Shown: one piece after another, positions 44,456-56,500 of the stretch
Layout: each line of letters begins with the position of its first letter
Numbering within the stretch: position 1 is the first letter of the stretch
Assembly (NCBI GenBank): GCA_017506865.1
Contig: JAFCMP010000553.1
Location: forward strand, 310,001 to 374,000
DNA length: 64,000 nt
Reading direction: 5' to 3'
Source: Tribonema minus
Taxonomy: Eukaryota > Sar > Xanthophyceae > Tribonematales > Tribonemataceae
The notes under the pieces: generated by a model
Databases searched by the model: none
What the model saw: only the letters and a program-made list of their open reading frames with translations
Told to the model about the DNA's origin: nothing
Position numbers and translations under genes: made by a program

Positions 44456-47312
44456 AGCGGAGGCGGGAGTGCGCGGCCCGGCGTGGCAGATTTTGCGGCG
44501 GTGGCACCTGCAGCAGCAGCGGCGGCGGCGGCAGCAGTGGCGGCAGTGGCGGCCCAATCGTTTTTGGCCTGGCGCAGCAGGAGCAGGCCACGGGGCCTTT
44601 CGGCAGTGGCGACGGAGCACTTGCGTGAAGTTGAAGTTCAATCTCATCATCGCTCAGCAGGTACCCCCGCGCAACCCGCATGACGGCAGCGGCGGTACCC
44701 GCGCCCGCCCCCCCCAACCTTGTACAGGTTTTTACAGCAGACAGAGGAGTAACACACATCTCAGCAGCGGCGGTCTAAAGCGGACACACCTCCCCCCTTC
44801 CCCTGCACCCGGGTTCTCACAATACTTAGTCCGTAACTCTCATTATGCTCTAGTGGGAGCGTAGGGTAGGCGTTTTTTGCTGCGCTAGCCCACAAGACTG
44901 TGCGCTCGTGGCCAAGGACCCGGCTGCTCTTTTTGCGCGGGGGTGCCCTGTGAGCGCCCCTGGGTTGGTAGGTGTGTTGTGATCAGGTACAATACTGGTG
45001 GAGTCACTTGTAGCTACAGCAGTGGTTTCGCTCTCGTAGACCTGTGCCCTGCGGTGTTCGGCTCTCCCTCTCTTTTCCGCGAACGCACCGTTGCAATGCA
45101 TACACCCCACATGTACCCATGACCTGATGAGTTTGGTGTTATCTTTTCATGTGTTTGCGCTGCCTTTGGGTGTTTGCTGACATGAGTGTACCTGTTTGAC
45201 AGTGTTGATGTTGAGGTGGACATCTAAGCGTAGTGTCATTGCGTGTTTTGTGTAGCTGCAGTGCCCTTGCACTGATGTGGAACATTTGAGCATAGTGGCA
45301 TTGCATGTTTTGTGTAGCTGCAGCGCTCTTGCACAATTCATACAGACAGCATCATTATCAGCTAGCGGTGGACTGTTAAGTGTAGTTTACCAATGTTCCA
45401 ATATTCCTGTAAATGTGTGCGTTGACACTTTGCATTAGGTGAGTCTGCAAAACTATACATGTGTTTATCACAATGTCAGAACAAATGGCAAGTTAGGTAC
45501 TTCAAAAGTATGTTATATGTTGCCCCACTTATTGTACTTTCAGGTACTTCGTCTTTAGCATCTTGCTTGCAGTTCGCCTTGCACCTACGGCTCCAGGACG
45601 GCATACATGTTTACAGGTGTGTATGCTGGTATGTGCTAATTTGTGTTGACACTGTCATGTGGAAGATAGATCAGTTGGAGTGAGCAGAAAACAAGACGTA
45701 GCTGCAAGATGCAATGTGTAAGGACTTGAACAGTTTCATGTGCCATACCGGATAAGCGCCTCCTTTGTATTGAAAATGGAGTGTAGGAAATGAATCTGTC
45801 CACCAATAGTGCAAGTTGTTCTAGCTGCAGTGCTATAATTGACAAATGAATGGGCACTTGATCACAACACAGCCGTTGAAAATCAGGTCATTGTTGAAAT
45901 CAGCGCTCATCCATACACCTTCTCCACCAGAACAATTGCTTCTGCCTCCCTGCTGTCTACTGAGTAAAGGTTGCAGAAGAACTGCATCATTTACTGATTA
46001 TATCCCTTGGAGCACTGGACGTTCAAGGTGCTTGCTCGAACAAATTTTGTGGTCATGCTAGTGAAACCATGGATGGCCCCACTCAAGGCTGCCAATTTCA
46101 ACAACAATTCAAGTACCAAGTGCTTGTCGGGGCCCCGGGCAGCCAGTCATCTAGCCTTGAAATGCACAGCACTGGCGTGCAAACGCTCAGCTCTGGCGGC
46201 AGCACTCTTCATGGCGTACTTTGCGTGTTATTATGCACATGGCAGAGTCCAGGGGGGGGCTGATGGACGAGTACTTGGAGGGGGAGGAGAAGCGATTTGA
46301 CGATGTCGTTTGGAAGTGTGTCGCAACTGCGCATCAAGACGGTTTCAAGGTGTTTGAAAGATCGTGTGGATTGTAGTACCAAGCTCAACATCCACCATTT
46401 GGGCGTTTTTTTCGAGCCCTGAGCGAGGATTACAAAGTACAACAAATTTTGTGCTTCGCAACGTCCCGTCATCAGTTAGTCTCTCCAAGATTCGCTGTGT
46501 GTGACTTATTGCACGCATCACTCGCGCATGCGCACTGCTGAAATGAAGTGCGCCACTCATCACATGCTTGGGCTTCAGATTGTACCAAGACTCATGAGCG
46601 GGCAAGTTGATGAGTATGTGCCAGCAGCTGCATATTATTTGAACTTAACACAGCATAGACTTGCGCTGCTGGATTGCTTGCAATTGTGCAGTGCTCCGGT
46701 AAACCCAGGTGTTGCCGCAGGAGCTGTGTAACTCTCAAGAATGATGATCGCATCCCGGGCATGTCATTCAATTTCGCCAGGCTGTTATTCAGCAGCGATG
46801 ATGCGCTGTTGACTTGCAAGTGCGACGGTGGCATCACTTAGCACGCAGGACTAGCTTGCACACCAGGGCCTGCGTGTGAAAGCAGCCCCTGCTGCTGCTC
46901 TACTTCTTTCACTAAAAAAGTACCTTGCCTCAGAGGCATTGGCCTTTTGCATGGCTTGTCACTTCAGGAGCGTTTGTGCTGTGTCTTGAACACAACAGGC
47001 CAGAGTTTTTGCGCAGAAGGTGCGAATGCTCCTGTGAACTCACCCACACCTCCGCCAACTCCTCGCTGTGCTTTTAATCATTCGCGCTGTAGACCATCCA
47101 GGTCAAATCACCGCCAACTGCACCATTTCATAGCTCGTGCCTGCCTCGCAGGAAAGCGTTCAGCGACCTCTGATGATGATTGGCAACTGCTTCACAAAGC
47201 GCTCACCTCTGATGATTGATGCCCAAGCGTCCATAGTTCAAGATGCACTTGCACTTTGTGCCTTGAAGTTCGAACGTTCTGAAGCACCTCTACCCGGGCC
47301 CAGGAGACCGCC
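44456..47312. other. Intergenic region; small tandem repeat and one possible exon
   Basis: 44460-44640 is GC-rich 3' sequence of the epimerase gene. 45219-45345 has two copies of a unit of about 66 bases (CATTGCnTGTTTTGTGTAGC). At 46263-46349 a short frame MDEYLEGEEKRFDDVVWKCV, then ATAHQDGFK, ends at a GTGTTT donor. It looks coding but is isolated and unrecognised. No intact gene is supported. Confidence 0.45.
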
Positions 47313-48346
47313 ATGGCGGACAACCCCATCGAGAGCGTTGCCACTGATATCCTGGCCTTCCTGCCTCCGTCCCTCATGCTCAGGAGCACTTGCCGCACCT
47401 TCCACGATATCTTGGAGCAAGGTCCGGCTCCACGGAAGCTTAAAACCGTGGCGGCGGATGCTGTCGGCAGCACCAGCCTGATTCAGTGGGCAGTGCGAAA
47501 CGGCATGGACACTGCCGTGGCACAGACCTCGTGCATTCGCAGGGGCGACATGGCAGCATTACTTCAGCTACGCAGCACCCACGCGACAGCATTGCTGCCA
47601 CGGCACGCCAAGATCGCTGCGGATAGGGGACATTTGCAGCTGGTGCAGTGTGACTGCGAGAGCGCTGTCCCCATCACGACGAGGACACAGCCTTGTGCAC
47701 GGCTGCTGCGCACAGCGGTCACCTCGCAGTGCTGCAGTGGCTGCGTCAGGTCAGCAGCGCCTGGGACTGGGAGACACCCAGTGCTGCAGCGGCAGGCGGG
47801 CATCTTGCGGTGCTGCAATGGGCGCGCGCCAACGGGTGTCCCTGGGACGAGTACACATGCGCGTCCGCTGCCGGGGGAGGACACCTCGGTATTCTGCAGT
47901 GGGCACGTGCACAGGGCTGTCCTTGGGACGAGGAGACGTGCCTTGAAGGTGCGGACGACGGGCACCTGGATGTACTGCAATGGGCACGCGCCAACGGGTG
48001 CCCCTGGGATGAGGAGACATGCAGCTATGCTGCGATAGGGGGGCGTATCAACGTGCTCCAGTGGGCGCGCGCCAACGGGTGTCCCTGGGACACGAGCACG
48101 TGCTGGGGCGCGGCTGGCGGCGGTCACCTTGCGGTACTGCAGTGGGCACGCGCCAATGGGTGCCCCTGGGATGAGAAGACGTGCAGCTTCGCTGCCGAGC
48201 GCGGGCAGCTGGAGGTGCTGCAGTGGGCGCGCGCCAACGGCTGCCCCTGGGACAGCGCCACCATATCAAGCGCTGAGAAGGCAGGTAAGCAGCATGTGGC
48301 GGACTGGGCTCGTGCCAATGGGTGCCCTGAACCCGCTCTGCCCTAG
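47313..48346 (+). pseudogene. Broken F-box-like / GCPWD ankyrin-like repeat gene (paralogue 3)
   Basis: ATG 47313 opens MADNPIESVATDILAFLPPS, followed by RSTCRTFHDILEQ, the same F-box-like head as at 17717. Near 47650 the conserved QWLRERCP stretch is altered (CAGTGTGACTGCGAG in place of CAGTGGCTGCGGGAG), changing frame. The remaining repeats are open in the new frame to TAG 48344-48346. It has about eight repeats against thirteen in the intact paralogue and ends CPEPALP. With one frame break it is either a young pseudogene or carries a sequencing error. Its 3' flank differs from that of the other two. Confidence 0.8.
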
Positions 48347-48430
48347 CAGGAGCAGACACCTGATCATCAGTGTACGGCTCTCGTGACAATGTGTGTAGCT
48401 TCAGCGACCAGGACCTGTCAGTGAGAGGAC

Positions 48431-49974
48431 ATGGCATCGGCAGCTTGGATTAGGAGAGCTGCGGTGGTGGTGCGTCATTGCATGGATAGGCGCTGTCGCA
48501 CTGTGGTGTACTACTGCTTACGCCTTCGTGCGCGCTGGCCATGTCGTCGACCGTCTAGGCATGCGCGCTTGCTCGCGAATGAATGCGCTTCCGCGATTGC
48601 TCTTTTGAAGTTTGAGATGGCATTTCTCACGGGCAGTGTGCATCTTCTGCTACTTGCTGCTGAGTATGCTGATGCTGGTGGTGCTGGTGCTGCTGTAGTG
48701 GACCAGGCGATGGCGGCAGTAGTGGAATGCTTTACGTGTACATGAATGGCTGCTCGATAGGTAGGCTGGAACAGCTATACGTGACGCGCTTCTCAAGAGT
48801 AACCATGAGGTGGCACATGCACTGCATTCCGCAACGGTGCGTGCCCTCAGCAACGGTGCGTGCCCTGAGCTTGCTCTCACATGAGCAGATGTGGTTGTGG
48901 AGCCATGAACTTGCAGCAACAGAAACCACTTTTGCATGCACTCTTGGATTCCCTTTGCAAAGAGCTTCACTGCAAGTTTCAAGTGCCAGGTGAGGTTGTA
49001 ATTTTCGCGCTCCGGCAAACTTTGTTGAACAAACTTGTGCACACGGGGCCGACAGTACAATATCAGGGAGAACAGAGTCAAGAACTTCGCAACCAGCTGC
49101 CGCTGCGGCGGCGCGGGCTGCTGCGGTGCTGAGCACTTGGCAGCAGTGCTCAGGGGCATTATACTCTACATGCAACTGGAAGCACATGCAGCAGCGCTCA
49201 GAAGCGCCACACTCCCCATCAGGCTGGGACCTCGCCCTGACCCTAACCCTAAGCAGAGACCGCGATCTATCGCAAACCACAACAGCATACTTCAAGTACA
49301 GCCTTCGTTTAGCGAATTGGTGCAGCTGCCCAAGGATGCATGGCCCAACACGCAGCTGGAGGGTTGTGCGCAATTACTCCTGTGTTTGCTCGCAGCAGTC
49401 GTGAAGACTACATGTGCCAGATGAGACTCCATGCATGCAACGGTGACAATGGAAGATCTGAGCAATGAAACGAACATACCCCCCTGTGAGCAGGAACGGC
49501 TGCTTAAATGTGTCCATTGTGTGAAAGGGCCAAACAGTTCATCATTGGGCCAAAACAGTTCATGATTGTCATCAGGCCAAACCGTCCAGACCAAGAAAAA
49601 CGTGGACATGCAAGTTTTAAATTAGGCGCAACTGGCAGTATGGTGTTGCCTGTCAGGCAAACCACTGCTAGCAGTGTTGAAGTTGATGGGCATGTATGCA
49701 TCCAGACATCAGCGCCGCCTCTGCCAGGCCTCACTGCTGTCCACTGACATGCATGCCTTGGCTTAGAGCCGCAGCACGTGGCTAGCATGTTGAAGTTGGT
49801 GCTGTAACGGCACTGCGCAGTGCTGTGCTGGCATGTGAGACCGTCAACCACGCCACTTGACTTGTGCAGCAACGTGAGATAGAGCCTGAGAGCACGAGAG
49901 CTGTACCACAAGTGTCGCTGCAGCCAACTTCCTACCCAGACCCGGAATCAGACTCACTCTTGGCGTTTGCGAAG
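48431..49974 (+). CDS. Candidate multi-exon gene, product unidentified
   Basis: Several segments look like exons of one plus-strand gene. 48431-about 48735 is open from an ATG and contains HLLLLAAEYADAGGAG and AAVVDQAMAAVVECF. 48917-48989 (CAG acceptor, GTGAGG donor) encodes QQKPLLHALLDSLCKELHCK then FQVP. From about 49144 to 49400 there is AVLRGIILYMQLEAHAAALR and LVQLPKDAWPNTQLEG, then CAQLLLCLLAAV before GTGAAG. 49924-49974 encodes PTSYPDPESDSLLAFAK between CTGCAG and GTGAGA. The second, third and fourth pieces join in phase; the first does not close cleanly. The sequence is Leu/Ala-rich and probably all helical, like a scaffold protein, but I do not recognise the family. A telomere-like word lies inside the third piece. 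The gene would run convergent to DA1. Confidence 0.35.
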
Positions 49975-50339
49975 GTGAGAGCAGGTGAGAGTCAGTGAAC
50001 AGACAGCTCTGATCATGATCAGGACGGCCTGTGCCCGGTGCTGACCATGGCGATGGCATGGCGGGTGCAACAGCGCCCAGCGCCCGTGATGAGCGCTGCC
50101 ACCTGCGCATGTCAACGCTCAGCCTGTGTCAACGCTCAGTGTGGCAACAAAAGTGCAGTGTGTGCTGAGCAGTGCTGCAGCATCGCCAAAACACACCCGA
50201 CAACCTTCTGTTCCACAGGGGCACCAGAACCTTCGAGAACCCGCCAGAACTCGGATGGAGACACCCCATAGAACTGGAACGTGCCCTACCCCTAGGGCAC
50301 GCACTAAGCATTGAACCATTTTATGTACTTCTTGAAGTA

Positions 50340-50500
50340 TTCGATAAGGCCGCTTCAGTGCGCCGAGAACGCCTTGTGGCGCATGACCGTGCCCTATCCC
50401 TAGGGTATTTATGCACCAAGCACCGGACCATCTCATATTTTCAGCAACGCCGCTTCAGTGCGCCGGAAACGTCTTGTGGCGCATGATGTGCTCTAGCAGT
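50340..50500 (-). repeat. Copy of the DA1 last-exon end beyond the stop
   Basis: The exon end with stop (plus strand CGCTTCAGTGCGCCGGAAAC, then GTCTTGTGGCGCATGA, 50451-50486) is repeated at 50352-50387 (CGCTTCAGTGCGCCGAGAAC, then GCCTTGTGGCGCATGA). A TGCCCTA(C/T)CCCTAGGG word recurs next to it. Confidence 0.85.
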
Positions 50501-53500
50501 GGTTGCAGCCCGAGCGCAGCGTACGCGCGACGCGCGCCCTGAAACCCCTGGCCGTACACAGCGGACGTATCTGCCTCTATCTGGTGCACAAAGAACTCGC
50601 GCAAGGCCCTGTCGGATGGCTCGCTGCTGCCGCTGCTGCTGCTGCCGCCGCTGCTGCTGCCGCTGCTGCTGCCACCGCCGCTGCTGCTGCTGCTGCCGGT
50701 AGAACCGTTGCACTGCTGCAGCCAGAGCCACGCAATCAGCTGGCAGATGCCCTCCTCTACCTGGGCGCCAGACAGAAGGCGAGAGAGGGTTAGGAGAAAC
50801 GCGTCAACACGGAAGGCTTGCTTCAAGAAGTATGTATCTGCTGCACAGCGTCATGGCACGCCGTGCAGCAGCAATGAGTTGGACGACACTTGAACAATCA
50901 CATGTTGAAGTTGAAGGCTTGTCATTCGTGCCATACGCACATACATACATGGGCCGACATACCCCTATGTGAGCTGGCTCTTCACCAAACACAAGAGCCG
51001 CAACGAATGACCATGGGCTCGTTGGCTGACTGAGCGCTGCAGCAGTCACGCTTGGCCACAAGCACTACTTCTATGTACGTCAACGCGTTTAGTCTGTACA
51101 ACGCGTATAGTCTGTACATTGAAGGCACGAGAAATCAGGGGTATCCTGAGCACTGACCTGACCGCCAAGCCCAATGCCCCCCCCCTCCCCCCCCCCCCCC
51201 CCCCCCTGTTGCGCCGCAACATCATCAGCGGTGTCGAACTACATCAGAGCATATAGAATAGTCTCCCTCAAGCTATAACTTGAGAGCATGAGAACTTGAA
51301 AGCAGTTGCTTTGAGCACTGACCTGACCGCCAAGCCCCATGCCGCGCCCCCCTGGCTGCATCGCGAGCCACACATGCATGGCCTCGTGTGCCAGGATGGA
51401 GCCGCAGCAGTCGTAGGGCAGGCCCTCAAGCACGAGAACCGCAGTAACTGTCTTCTCGTGAATCTCTGATCCTGGTACTGCAGCGTGGCGATGTGAAAGA
51501 AATGTGCAGGTGTTTGAGCAGATGAACACTGATTTATCACAGCAGTGAGGATTGTGTGTGGTCGACCAGAAACTCACAACTAGAACCGCGGTGACTGTCT
51601 TCTTTTGGATCTCTGCTCCTGGTACTGCAGCATGGCGATGTATTGGTGGAAGGCACTCAAATTTGATGGCTAACCACACCTTGTCACCTAGAGCTCTACG
51701 ATCTTTTGATTCGTTTCCGTGAAACAAATGTGCAGGTTTTTGAGCACATAATGACTGATTCTCATGAATCTCTGTTTCTGGTACTACAGCGTGGCGACGT
51801 GAAACAAATGTGCAGGGCTTTGAGCACATTGTATGCTGATTCATCATGAGCGCGTTGAACGTTGATGTATCATGGTAAGACTCGCCAGCACATCCCCGCT
51901 AGTCCACGCGGCACAAGGTGCGCGTTCTGTCAGCGAAAGAAGCATTTCATTGAGAATGCGTCCATCGAGTCGACGTCAATCAACTGCACGACATTTGCAG
52001 TGACGCACTTGCGCCCGTGCCAGTCCACCTCGTTAGGGTTAGGGTTAGGGTTAGGCATGACGCGCGTGTATGTCAGCGCGTGATGCCGCGCGTGGTGAGG
52101 GTCGCAGAAGCTGTGCCGGCGGTGCCCACTGAGTCCTTGAAGTTCTAAGCTCGCACGGTCGTGCAATGTAACGTTTGAAATGAACGGCAGTGATGCGCTC
52201 GTCTGCACACAAACACCCCGCCCCAGTTCAAAGCGTACATGTGGTGCGTGTATCACCATGAAGTTATCGACGTCGTGAAAGAATGGCAAATCGACGCCCT
52301 CACCCTTGGGTCCACGCCAGTCCACTTCGCGCAAGGTGCGCGTCTCCGTCAGCGAAAGCAGCATCTCATTAGACTGTATTCATCAAGTCGAAGTAAATCG
52401 ACTTCACGACTTGGCAGTGACGTACTCACCCTTGCGCCCGCGCCAGTCCACTTCGTGCATGACGCGCGTCTCTGTGAGCGTAATGCCGCGCGTAGTGGGC
52501 ACGCGCGGATCGCAGAAGCCGTGGTGGTGGTGGCCAGGGCTGGCCGGCGCGCCCGCAGCCGCCGCGCGCGAGTCGTTTAGGGCGCCGAGGTCCACAAGGC
52601 CGACTTGAACCTGAAGAAGTTGAAGAGTGAAATTTACAATGTTGAAGTTGGGTCATCCTCTCGATCTACCTGAAGTAGTTGAAGTTTACAAAGTGGGAGT
52701 TGGGTCATCCCTCGATTTGCTGCGCGTGAGTCGTTTAGGGTGCCGAGGCCCACGAGGCCAATTTGAACCTGAAGTTGTCAAGTCAAGTCAAGTGTACAAT
52801 GTTGAAGATGGGTCATCCTCGATTTACATACCTGAAGTAGTTGAAGCTCACAAAGGTCAAGTTGAGTCATCCCGATTACATAGTCACGCGCGAGTCGTTT
52901 AGGACGCCGAGGTCCACCAGGCCGACTTGCGCCTGAAATATTTTAGGTTTACAAAGTTGTAGTTGATATCTTTGTTAGGGTTCAAGTTTAGTCATCCCCT
53001 GATTAATCACGTGTGAGTCGTTGAGGGCGCCGAGGTCCACCAAGCCGACTTGAACCTGAAGTGGGCGGAGTTTACACAGTTGAAGTTGGGTCGAAGGTTG
53101 GCCGCATGCGAGTCATCCAGGGGCGCCGAGGTCCACCAGGCCAACTTTTGAACGTCAAGTAGTTGAGGTTGAAAAGGTTGAAGTTGGGTCATCCCTCGAT
53201 AAGCCGCGAGAGCCGTTCAGGGCGCCGAGGTCTACTTACCAGGCCAACTGAACCTGAAGTAGTCTGGGTTTACAGAGTCTCGCGCAGAAAGACCGCGCAG
53301 ATGCGGCAAACCGAGCCTAACCCTAATTTAACCCTAACCCTTGGCAGACTCGTGGCGGCGTGCAACACAGGCTGGGCTTCAATGGTGTCTGGCGCACCTG
53401 GCGCACAGCCAGCGACACCGTCTCGCCAAGTGACCACGTCACCAAACAGAAACGATGTTTTTGTTGCCCATGTAGGGGTCGCAGATGTGTGTGTAAGCTG

Positions 53501-56500
53501 GTCGCGCGCAGCGCTCAGCTACCTAGGTACACTGGTATGCTGCTCAGCACTGGGGATAGAGCTGGGGCTGAAAGCGTACCTGTTCGCGACGCAATCTGCA
53601 GAAATGCAGTTGCCACATCATTGGCCCCGCTCACTTGCTGCAGGCACACTAAGTAGGGTTAGGGCTCCGCACACCAGGGCCAGCGTTGTCACGGCCAGGT
53701 TCAAACAAACAAAACCACACAGCGCTCTTGAAAGTGCAGTTTGATTACCTAGGCCGAAACAGGGACATGGACGAGCATACTAGGGCTCAGGGCACACGAG
53801 GGCTTACTACTCAGGTTTGACGGCAGCGCTGCATCAAAGTTTCTAGTGTTAGGGTGAGCGGCACAGATTTGATAGCACAGCGCGCACCTGCCGCATTGCC
53901 GGCGGCACCGCCAGCCCGAGCTGCGACGCAAAGAAGTCGCAGATGTGCGCAAACAAGTCGTCCACGGCGCGCGGCGCGGTGACGGCGGTGCGGCTGCACG
54001 CGCGGCAGCGGCGCCGCCCGTCGGGCAGCACGGCGAATGCCTGCGCGGCGCTGCGCGATGGCGGAGGGAGAGTCACAGTTGAAGATGGAGTGTGAGTCAC
54101 AGTTGAACATGGGAGCATGAGGGGTTGCGTGGTGCTGTTTCTTGTTGGAATTGTAGTACTTTTTTGAAGTATCTGTAAGTGAGAGAGCCAAGAAAAAAGT
54201 GGCTGATTGTGCCTGGCGCCATCAGCCACTTCAAGTAGGTGCTACCCATGGGCGCTGATGATGAACATCATTGGGTGTATACGGTATACCTGAAGAAGGA
54301 GCCACCCCACTCTAGCAATCCTGCCGTCAGCACCAGTGTGAGGCCAGAGGTGCGTAGTTAGGGTTAGGGTTAGGCCAGTGCACGCTGTTCACTGCAGGGA
54401 ACTGCTACGCCTTACGCCCTCACCGTAACCTGAAGTTGCGTGAGAGGCGCCACAAGAACCTGTCGCCGCGCAAGGCCAAACCCTAATCCCTACCGCTAAC
54501 CCCAATCTGAGCCCCTAGACCCTGACGCTAACGCTTATTCTACCGTAACCCTAAGCAGTGCTCAGCAGGCGGCGCAGCCCAGTGAGCAGCACCGCGGAAT
54601 GCTTGGGTAGGCCAGCCAAGCGCGCGGATGATCCGCATATCTTTCGCATATGCCATCAGGACACTTCCATGGAGAGAGGCCAAAGCAGACTGCTGGCTAG
54701 ACAACATGAAGGTTGTTCATACATGGATTCATTGTAGCGTATACAATACACACATTGAAGTTACCATGATTTATACATGTGATCACCGAGCGGAAGTGCG
54801 CACACAGCGGTTGCAGGCGACGCACTGCTTGCCCAGAGCTGCGCTGTGGATACGCAGATGATAGTTGAAGTTGATGCACTGCGTATTACTACTTGCACTT
54901 GACCCAAAAGGAAGTGCACGCATAGCATTTTCAGGTGCAGTGCTCGGCCAGAGCTGCGATAAGGACACACACGATACACACAGAGCACAGATGAAGTTGA
55001 CGCACCGCTTGCCCCGCCGATCAACGCGCTGACAGCCGCAGCAGCTGGGGTCCCTCTCCAGGTGCCAGTGGCAGTATCGCTCGTTGAAGAGGCTGTGACG
55101 CTGCAATCACCAGTTGCCATCGCGCAATACAATCAGCTGTGGAGTGCAGAATAGCTTGTCGGTATGTATGACAGGTGGATACGGTGGTACTGTTTGACTC
55201 GTGGTCAATTGCTGCAGCAGCGGCAACCACGGTTATTGGTGGAAGGCACTTGCGGCCAACCATCCCTTGTCACCTAGAGCTCTACGATCTTTTGATTCGT
55301 TCTCATTATAAGCGAGGGACCCTTCAGGGCGCGAGGCTTCTTACGTCATGGCGCGCGCAAGTCTCCGCGCTACTGATGCATCTGGGCGTGCTGATTTTTG
55401 CGGTGTGGGTATGCGCATGTGCGTATCGCTACAACCGTTCACCAATCAGCGCGCTGGGGTCTAGTTGCCGCTCCAGACGGGAACACCCAGGAAGCTGCGA
55501 GCTTATTCTGGCGCTGGCTCTCCAGCTCGCGAGGTGTTGCTGCAAAGGCGGCGCTAACAGCATGCAGCGGTGCGGCGCTTAACACGTATCGTACTGCAGT
55601 CTCAAGCCGGCGGCTACGCTTCGCGGCCTGCAGAGCCCTGGAGGGCTCAGAGTCTCTACATACTTTCACGTTCATCTACTTCAAACGTTACGCGCAACTT
55701 CACTTCCTGAGGCTGGCGTAACCCTAACATAGGGTTTGGGCCAGAAAGTTCAGGCGTGGTGGTGTTGATGTGCTAAGTGTGGCAGTACGGCTTAATGGCA
55801 ATGCAGATGTAATCCCGCAGCATGCGCGTAACATGATCTCAATGCAACAAAACATGAGGTGATGCACATGTTGCTTTCGGAGAGTCTAGCAATTGCTGAG
55901 GTGATGGTCTCCGACTAGCTTTAAGCGCAACTTACAAAAGAAGCTTTTTCCGGGTCGCTCGCCCCCCATTCCTTTAGGAGGGGGGTGCTTTCTTGTGTAT
56001 GTAGTAAGTATATGCGTGCAAATGCCTAGGCACGTCACAGAGCAGCTTGACAAACTTGAAGTGCAAGTCTGGCAGCACCCACTGCGTTGCTGCCAGGATG
56101 CGCGCCAGATAGCTCTGCTGTTGAACTCTTCCATTGAAATTCCAGATTTGATGGTGAGCGTCAACTGATGCCTGTGCAGCACGGCACGATGATGACAGTT
56201 CGGTTGATCACATGGTCATGATCGCCGCCACTGGGGTCACTGCCAGCACAACGCCAGCAGTAGGCAGTAAGCTTTCGCTACCGCATGTAATAGGTGATAG
56301 GCTCCTCGATGTGCGTGTCACTGTACGTTCACGAGCATGAATTGCTCCACATGAATTCACGTGACACGCCCCCACTCACATTCACGAATGCATCCATCAC
56401 TGCCGTGAATTCACCTGGAAGTGGATGAAGCGCCCCTCGCGCGGCAGCGCCTCCCCGCACGCATCGCACGCCATGCCGCCACCAGCCCCCGCCCCCGCCG

